Shown here one piece after another: positions 24,201 through 33,075 of a DNA stretch of 64,000 nt (the first letter of the stretch is position 1; every line of letters begins with the position of its first letter). The notes under the pieces are model-generated. The model searched no databases and had not been told where the DNA came from. It saw only the letters and a program-made list of their open reading frames with translations. The translations under genes and the position numbers were made by a program. The DNA comes from Diphasiastrum complanatum. Its lineage: Eukaryota; Streptophyta; Lycopodiopsida; Lycopodiales; Lycopodiaceae. The stretch lies in contig CM055107.1 in NCBI GenBank assembly GCA_029204225.1, positions 15,002,900 through 15,066,899 of the forward strand, read 5' to 3'.

Positions 24201-27200
24201 CACGAAAATTGTTTATTTGATGCCAAAACAGATGGATATCCAGGGCTTGGGTATGTATCACATCTTTTTTGGCACCTTATCAACTCAAGAGATTTTGATG
24301 AGTTCAAATCCCGAAAATTGAGAATAGCATTGTCAGAGACAAAAAACTGAAAATCAGTGAAATAAATTGGATCTCACTTTTGATAACATTGTCAAAAGGA
24401 CTGGAGCTGCAAGTTCAACCATGTGGACAAGGTCTCCAGCAGATGGTATGGCTAAGGTAAGCACATTGTAGCCTTTCCTCCGGAGTGACACTAGCATCAG
24501 GATTCCAGCAACATACTGCAAGTTCAAAGCAACAAGCACATTGTCCAAAGTCACATGACTTCCTAGTGTATTATAATCTATTACATTGATTGTTCCATCC
24601 AAATACAACTAACTACAATAAATCAAATAGATAACTGAAGTAAGACACGATATTGCTGTTAGCCAGAACTAATACAACTACCAGACCTGGGAAAGCATTG
24701 TTGCCCATGCAGCACCAGCAATACCATACCCTAGAAATGTACAAAGCAAGATATCACCGAATGCATTGACAAGACTTGCAACTGCGAGGACCTTTAAGGG
24801 ACTCCAAGAATCCTGCATACCAAAACTGTTCCAAAAAGACAATGACATTACACATCAGTGAGGGTTCTTAGTTTTGTATCAATCTGAATAAACAAGACAT
24901 AACATTGCGACTATTTCTATTTCTTCAACCTCAACTCACTGCAATTGTATAAACACAATTCATTTACTTAAGCCTTCAGGCAGAGTGTCATAGATTTTGC
25001 CTTTGATTTTAAACCAAAAATGTTTTTCTTTTAACTCTATTTTACAGATTAATTGCAATACAACTATCACATGGCATACATGTACTAGTATGGCATGAGT
25101 TTCTGGCATAGCAAAAGTAGAAAATGGTAGATTCATAAACAATACACGATGACGTTCGTCTTTTCTTAGGCCTGCCGCATTATAAATCTAAAATATGTCA
25201 CAGGCTTAACATGCACAATCTCTGTATAATTAGGCCAATCCATGGACATCTGAGATAAAATCATTTGCAAGACGAAAAAATGGAGGAAACCTTGCACTCT
25301 GGGCCACCAACCCCACAAGCACTGCCGGCCATGCCAAAGCTCTGATCTGATAAGACATAATATGGAAACACGAAATAGAATATGAACAATACTAGTTCTA
25401 ACCAAGGCCTAGCATTGGTTGGTGGAAGTTTCAGCATTGAAGAAGTAAAACATTGAAAAGCATAAACGATCATACTTACTTGACTGAACTGCACTGACAG
25501 TTTGTTCGAGTAATAAAATCACCAAAAAAAGAAATCACTAAGGTCTTGCCATCTAAAAATTATATGATCAAGATAGGAATCAACAATACTCCACGTGATC
25601 TCAGGTTTTTCAAAAATAAAAATCCAACGCTGCAGACTAAAGCAGTTGCTGTTTACCTTCACATATGTTGTAGCAGCAGGTACTAAGGAGGTATTTTTTG
25701 CCCCAACAAAAGCTGCACATGTTACATGCAACTTTACACAAAATTGATGAAGCAGATTGCACACTATTTGAACCAAGCTATTAAATTTGATAAATTTGGC
25801 ATAATTGAAACCATGGAAGATACACAAATTGAGAAGACCATAGAGCTCACTGCTAGATTGGGCTCATCTAAAGGTGACACAATCAAATACCAATAACATC
25901 TTGCATACCCTGTAGCAAGCGAGTTGCAAAGGCCTCAGTCAAAACATACATTCCTAGCCCACATGCCAAGGAAACAAATAGAAGTCGTGACAAATGGCGA
26001 GCGGCCTCAGCTTCATCCTGCAAGAATTAAAACATCATATAACTCACCAGGCTTTGCCATGGGTCTAGAAATCTACACACCTATATTGCTGTGTAGTATT
26101 CCTAGACCCCTGGCCAGGAAATAACAGGCGCTATTATTAAAAAACATCTTACTTCCATAGTCATGGCTTCAAATAATGTTAGGTGCACTGCATAAGATCC
26201 AGTGCTAACCTTCTGTGCAAGAGAGGTTGCGATTAGGTTGGAAGTTGCCACGGAGAGAAACATAAAAACGTAAGATAACTGGTCGCATAAAACCGTTCCT
26301 GGACCTAATAAAAAAAAAAACATAGTTCCAACTTAGAAAGGGTTTTGCACCATGATTAATAATTAGAGAACCTGCACCAGCTTCAGGCAGTAACTAGCTA
26401 CAAATGATACAAAAATTTGCATACAAAATTACAAATCAAGAAACTAGTAGTAAGCTTTTTGGACAACAATCATTCAATATGGTAATGCTTTCACTTCTAC
26501 AAATCAAACATAAACAATTCCTCAACACTCTATGATAATCAATACTATAATTACTGTGGCCGTGAAGCCTTGACATGTAGACAATCAAGATAAAAAGTTG
26601 GAATGCATGCTAATAAAACTTTTCGTACATATCAAATTTTTGTCTTCATTTAGATATCAACCAGCTACTGACATAGAACTCATACTGAGTACATTGATAA
26701 GATCGTCTGGCGGAAGAATGAACTGAAAAAATAGTGAATTCTTTTTAGTCGATATGTAACTACTTGCAAAAATTTGCCATGTACTAGTAATGAGGACAAA
26801 GAGTTGCTGTGGTGTTCTCTATCTGCACAGACATTGGAAAGTTTGTACAAATTCTCAAATTCTTCAAATCTAACACCTTCAGTTGACTATTTAAGGCTCA
26901 GAAATCTAGATGCCTACGCGTGTGCTTCAAAGCCATCCACTCTACAAAAAGTGCTTGACGTTTGAACTATCCTCAACATAGAATTGTACATAAAACCCTT
27001 CATTTAATTTCAGCATCACTATAAGTTCAAGGTTTACTGAAAGACTGCTAGTCTCTTTTTCCCAAGTGGACAATTGTGAACGAGATTCACAGTTGTGGCA
27101 TCGGCTCATAGATAGTAGAGGAAGATCCACAAAGTAAGCTCCAACAAAGATTACTGATGAACATGAATCACAAGTTGTAAATAGCAGATCGCTAAAGAGC

Positions 27201-27308
27201 TGCAACAGAGTTACACCCAATCATAGTGTCCTGTGGTACCACTGTTATGGTACCGCCGGTACCATAACAGTGGTACCGCCCTGGGATCCGCGGTACCAGG
27301 GCGGTACC

Positions 27309-27345
<37 letters not shown>

Positions 27346-30300
27346 TTAAATATTTTTTCTATTTAATTATTGCCTTTTACATAGTAAAATAGGTTATAAA
27401 AAATGGAAGAAAAAAAAGGGATTTGGCTGTAATAAAAGAAGGTACAGTACATGGTGCAGGGGACAGGTGCAACAGCACATGGGCATTGTGGGTGAGTAGA
27501 CCATGGGGCCAATGGGAGAGCAGCACAGGGGGGGGAGCAACACATGGGGGCAGGTACAGAGGCACATGGAGGGATGATGGGGATGCACATGGCCGATCAG
27601 GCTACGGGGATAAATAGGAACTCACAATGCCGTTGTGAGAGGCATTTTCAGAGGCTGTGAGAGAGCCAATGATAGCCAATGAGAGAGCCAGCGAGAGCCA
27701 GTGACAGGCTGTGAGAGGTTGTTTGAGAGCCAGGGTGCTGTGAGAGGCTGTTCGAGGACCAGGGTGATGTGAGGAGAAAGTCGATCGAGATGGCAGAGTG
27801 CATACCACCGAAGCCCGAGGGCGAAGCCAGGAGGAAGCTCGAGGAAGATATCCGAAGGCACAACGAAAGACATCGGAAGCAAGAGGCAGACATTGCAGAG
27901 ATGTTGCGACAGACTCGGCAGAGACACCCAGAGCTGTAGATCCCCGCCCCCGCTGTGGCCCCTGACCCCGCTGTCGAGCTGGATTTGGATGAGCAGATCG
28001 GAATGAACTTCACACGACGGCAGCTCATCATGGTCAGGGAAAGGGCGGCCAGACGTCGGGCTAACTAGGAGGCAGAGCGAGAGCGACAGAACAATGCACC
28101 TGACGAGGGCGAGGAATCACTGGAGGATCCATAGGAATGTTTAGAATAGATAAGGTCCAGCCATATGTGGCAGACTGTTGCTATGTAATTTTCGGCAGTT
28201 TAGGATGCGGCAAATAACTAGATAGTTGCTTAAAAAAAAGACTCAGCCATAAATGGCAGGACATGTAATGTTATCTTGATACAACGGCTGAATCGATATA
28301 TAGTGTGTTTTTTGTGCAACGCGAGCCTGGTCATGTGAAATGCAATCTCTGTATTTTTTTAAATGCAATGTCATACATGTATTTATGAAATGCCGTCACG
28401 GGTTTTGGGTTTAGGGGTTATTGCTATGCTCATGATCGTTTGGAGTGCATGTGCTATCAGTTTGCTGTGGCATCAATGATCGGTTTGTAGGTTGCATTTC
28501 TGTGAAGCTATCGTTCTCTTCAATCGAAATTAGTTGAAAATACGATTCACACACGCACATAGAATTTGACATAAAATTGAAAATACAAAATCACATATAC
28601 AGAGCAACACACGCACAATGTCTAGTAAATAAAGTACGCCAAACGCTGAATATAATGTGAAAAATGGTCTGAATACAATGGTCGATTGTCTATTGGAAAC
28701 AAACTACTGAAACTAAAATAACAGAGCCACAATCAATGCTCTGGCTCTGACTCAGATGAATGCTCCGAAGACAACTCAGGGCCCCGAGCTGACTCTCGCA
28801 GCCGATATTTGTGCATGTCTGGAATTGGCATGGGCTGTGTATTTGAGGAGGAGGACTCGTCACTAGCATCATCCCAATCTGCCTCCGCATCAGCCCCCAA
28901 GCAAGCCAAACCAACAACACCTGCTCCAGCTGGCTGTAATACTGCACCTCTAGCTGTACCTGGAGCCCTGCGAGGTCGTCCTCTCCTCCCTGGCAGTTTC
29001 TGTGCCTTGCCTTTCTTGTTCCGTGCACCCTTGGGCCTTCCTGGTCTCTTGCGGACGAGAGGAGCTATCAATGCCTCATCACCCCCATGCAAATCACCCG
29101 GCTGGCTAGGCTGGGCCCAAGCTGAGGCCGGCTGGGATAGGGAAGCCAAAGAGGGAACTCCCTGTGCAGCTGAGCGAGGAGGATAAGCTCATGGAGTGTG
29201 TGCCCGTGGGGCTGCTGCAGGTGGAGGAACTAGTTGTGCAGGAGGCAAGTACAGTGGCGATATGTACTGAAAGGGGCGCTGCGGTGGCCGGTACTGGTAC
29301 ATCCTGGGTGCTGCCAAAGGGGGAGCCAGTGGAGTGGGTGCTGCCAAAGGAGGAGGATGTGAAGTGGGTGCTGCCACTGGAGGAGCCACTGTGGATGTGG
29401 GCGCTGCAAGAGAAAACCTGGGCACAGATGGTGGCCTGCCATGGAGACCTGGTGCTGCAGAAGTGGACGGCGATGGAGGGGCTGCAGGCCTCAATGGCAT
29501 CGATGGCACTGGAGGAGCTATGCGGTGCACATATACCCTCTGAAGAACTGGAGGAACCGGAGGCACCTCATGTAGCTGCTCTAGCTGAGACTCTGTGTAT
29601 GGCATGCTGGCAAGAGATGATGGGGGTGCCTGACTCTCGGCATCTGCTGGGCCTCTGAATCCAATGTGGCAATCAAGTCGTCTATTTGGGCATCTGAATA
29701 CAAATGCTCAGGGCTCTGGGCCTCATCCTGTGCACCATCCCCTGAATCATCCTGTGCCTCATCATGTGCACCCTGTAGACCCTGCATGGCCTCCCAATCG
29801 GTGCAATCAAAGTCATCTGGTGCCTCCTATGGTGTGCTGTCATAGTAACGGCCATGACTCTGCACTGCACGCATCCAAGCAGCTGCGGGACCGGCATCCA
29901 AATCACTCTGCCCTCTATCAAGAGCCTCCTCCATCATATCGACATAGGTAGGTATGCCACTGGCCCCCCCCGTGTGCCCTGCCTATCTCCCGGTATAACC
30001 TGTGCCATGTGCCCCACCTCTGCCACGTGATGCACCTGTGACCCCTGCCCGTGGCGTGTGCCCTGCACCTGTATCATCTGCCTCATCCCACTCTGATCTG
30101 GCAAACACAACCCGAATGGGCTCATCCTCATCATGCTCATCCTCTAACACTGGCTCATCTGGCTCATACAATGGAGGCTCTCTGTGCTCAAGCCCAAGCT
30201 CTCTCTGTCTCATCTCGGCAAGCTCCCTCTCTCTCTCTGCCATCAACTGTGTGCCCAAGTCATCTGCAGGCATGGGATGGACGCTGTCCGTAGGCAAGTC

Positions 30301-33013
30301 AACCTGGCGCTCCAAATCAGATATCTTCGTCTACAAGGTCAAAATTGAGCATGTTAGGGAAACAACTTGATCAGAAATTGAAACCTACATTTTAGTGAGA
30401 CATCAACCAACATGCTATGGGAGAATGACCCATCACCTGCAATGCGCTCGTAATGGTCGGCAGTCTCCTGGCGAGACGTGCGTTGGTGCTGCAGAACACC
30501 AACACCTCTAAACTAGGGACTCGCCAGCTAAGGCTGACAGACTGTGCAAGGCGGAATGCCCTTCTGAAGGGCTCAGAATCGGTGATGGCAAAAGGTAGGT
30601 TCAGCTCATAAATCAAACTGGCCACGGCCTGTGTGGCCTCTCTGTCCATGTGCAGCTGATGCGTGCCGCGAATGATCTGCTGCACACAAGGGCTCTACCT
30701 GGTGGGCGACGGGTGGTGGACCTCCAGCATGGTGCACCAACCGTGACGGGAATGGATGATGACGCGACATGCTGGGCACTAGTGGATGCATCGGCTGTAG
30801 ACGTGGAATGAGGAGAGTGGGATGCACTGGCAAGGATGAGTGCAGCAGCATAAGTGGGGTGCACTGGTGGAGGGGCAAGATCTGGCATGGGATACGAAAA
30901 CTGCTGGCTAGGGAGGTCATCCAGATGGGAAGGGAGGGAAGAAGGGATCTCATCCACATCCTCGAAGTCCTCGTCAGTAGCATCCTTGGGCCTGCTCGGG
31001 TGGCGGAGATTCCATGAGAAAATCGTAAACTGGGGGCGTGCGAGCAACAGGACGTGGTGGTGGAACCGCAGTGGCAACTGGCGGACGCGATGGGACGGGA
31101 TCCACCGGAATGGGTGCAGATGAGGGTGCGTGTGGCGGAACTGTTTGAGGGGGATGAGGGGCAATGGGACGGGACGAGGATGCACTCCCTCTCCTCGTGC
31201 GTGCCAGTCAAGCAGGCAGCAACTCTGGGTCAGCCACATAAGGAGCGGTGCAAACCCGGAGAACGCCCTCCGAAATGTTGTTCTCCCCCGCCACGAGACG
31301 TGGCCCGTAGGTGTCTCGTAGTCGATGCCTATCGGGGACAGACATGCTGCCACAAGGGGCAGCATTTAAGGTGCCACCATTTTTGGCGCGTGCACCGAGC
31401 AGGTGGGTTTTAAGGCGAGCGAGGGACGCAGCAAATTCGACTAGGCAGTATCGGCAACGCACGACAGTCTGATCGGTCTTGTTGGTCTTGTCGGCAACCC
31501 GCCTGACAACGTCCACCTCGTCCCACAGACTGGAAAGGTTGGATTGCACCATTGCGATAGAGAAAGATGAAGCTAAAGCTGGAAGGATGGAATGCTGGAA
31601 AAAAAACAGCAGGGTTCACTGTTGGAGAGAAGCTGAAAATTGGCGAAGGCAGGGCGAAGCAAATTAGATGCAAGGCAGGGCGTTGCGTGGGCGAAGGGCG
31701 ACGCAAGGCATCGATGGCAGGTAGGCAAAAAAAGCAGCGAAGGCAGGGCGGAGAGGGCGCAAAAAAATTTCAAAGAAAATGCAAGGGGGGCGGGTAGGTT
31801 TAGGTAAAAAAATATTAAAAAAATATTAAATAATAAAAATAATATTATATTGTGGTACCGCGGTACCATCATGGTACCGCGGTACCAGTATGGTCCCGCG
31901 GTACCGGGATCCGCGGTACCCAGTACCGCGGGACCTATGCACCCAATAAACTCAAGAGGATAATGATATAATCTATTGTCTCAAAAGCAGCTACGCTAGT
32001 TATACTATTCTGGGGAATTCTTAAGGAACCTTTCAAGATCTATCAGTAATGGCAAATACTGGTTGAAATAGTGAAATGGCCAACCTACTTGCGAGCTACC
32101 TCCGCAAGCCCTAATTATTGTACTTAGAAGTAAAGATAGGCCTTTAAGGGCCTACTAGTCAATAAGGTGTCCACAAGTCATAGATCGATATTTAAACCTC
32201 ACCTACTCGCAAAAAACGTCCTCAATGTTTGCTAAATTAAAGAGCATATCTAAAAAAAAGTCCTTGTAATGTGGTTGTAAAAACTGAAACAGAAGCCCCC
32301 TAAGGCTACTATCTCATAATGCTTGAGACTGTAGGCCATATGGTGGTTGCAAGGGCTCTAGCTTGATCCTTTCAGAGTGACATGTGTACAAGAACATCAA
32401 TAAGTTCTCATGTGGCCTCATCAATAGGTCGTCCATCCCAATACACCAAGAACTGAACTCGGTGTCGGCATCTGCTCTACTAATGAGCTCGTACATGAAG
32501 CATAGCAACTACTAGGAATGCAAAACATAAATATTGGTCCCTGTCACGTGCAGAGGGGGGAACTAAATAGTCCTCAAATATGCACTTCAAAAGCTATATG
32601 ATTGACCGTCGACCTTGAATGAGAAGCACTGGCCATGAATGCCAGGATGGAAAATATCCACGACAACAGGTCCGGGAGTCGCAGGGTACGGGGCTGTAGC
32701 TTCGGGAGTCGCTGCATTATCTCTCGCTGCCTCTCTCGAATTTCTGCTTCCTGCTTCCGATGCCTTTCGTTGTGCCTTTGGACGTCCTCCTCAAGCTTTG
32801 TCATCTGCACACAAAGCAGCCCGTCAAGCTATATACCACGATGGAAATAAACTGTGAAAAACACAAAACAAGCCTAAATTGCATGCGAACAAATACATTG
32901 CAAACGCTCACGTCAGGTGGTGTGCGCTGCCATCTTGACCGACTTTCTCTCATAGCACATTGGCTCTCGCAAAGGCTCTCACAATTTCCCACAGCCTCCC
33001 ACTGGCTTCTTCT

Positions 33014-33075
<62 letters not shown>

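Larger units (their letters stand above)
27222..31939. mobile_element. hAT-superfamily DNA transposon, 4718 bp, with perfect 8-bp duplication
   Basis: Flanked by CACCCAAT at 27214-27221 and 31940-31947. The left end is CATAGTGTCCTGTGGTACC, the right end inverted is CATAGGTCCCGCGGTACTG. Both ends carry dense GGTACC/CCGCGG palindromes: an arm pair of 21 bp at 27235-27277 on the left and two GGTACCGCGGTACC copies on the right. A (TA)n tract follows the left palindromes. Inside are two convergent reading regions: a BED/DUF659-like transposase relic on the minus strand and a small coiled-coil gene on the plus strand. 8-bp duplications and a BED finger are hallmarks of hAT. The catalytic core appears deleted. 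Confidence 0.88.

Noticed and set aside
26102-26323. Frame starting [13 protein letters not shown] as a separate gene
   Set aside because: The MFFFLL part is intron read-through; the GPGTVLC part is exon 2 of the MATE gene.
27363-27617. Cys/Pro-rich frames beside the hAT left end
   Set aside because: They arise from repeated CACATGG/GGGGCA-type non-coding leader sequence and appear open in several frames at once.
28690-29149. AT-hook protein as a host gene
   Set aside because: It lies inside the hAT element boundaries and is best explained as the C-terminal part of the element's own transposase relic.
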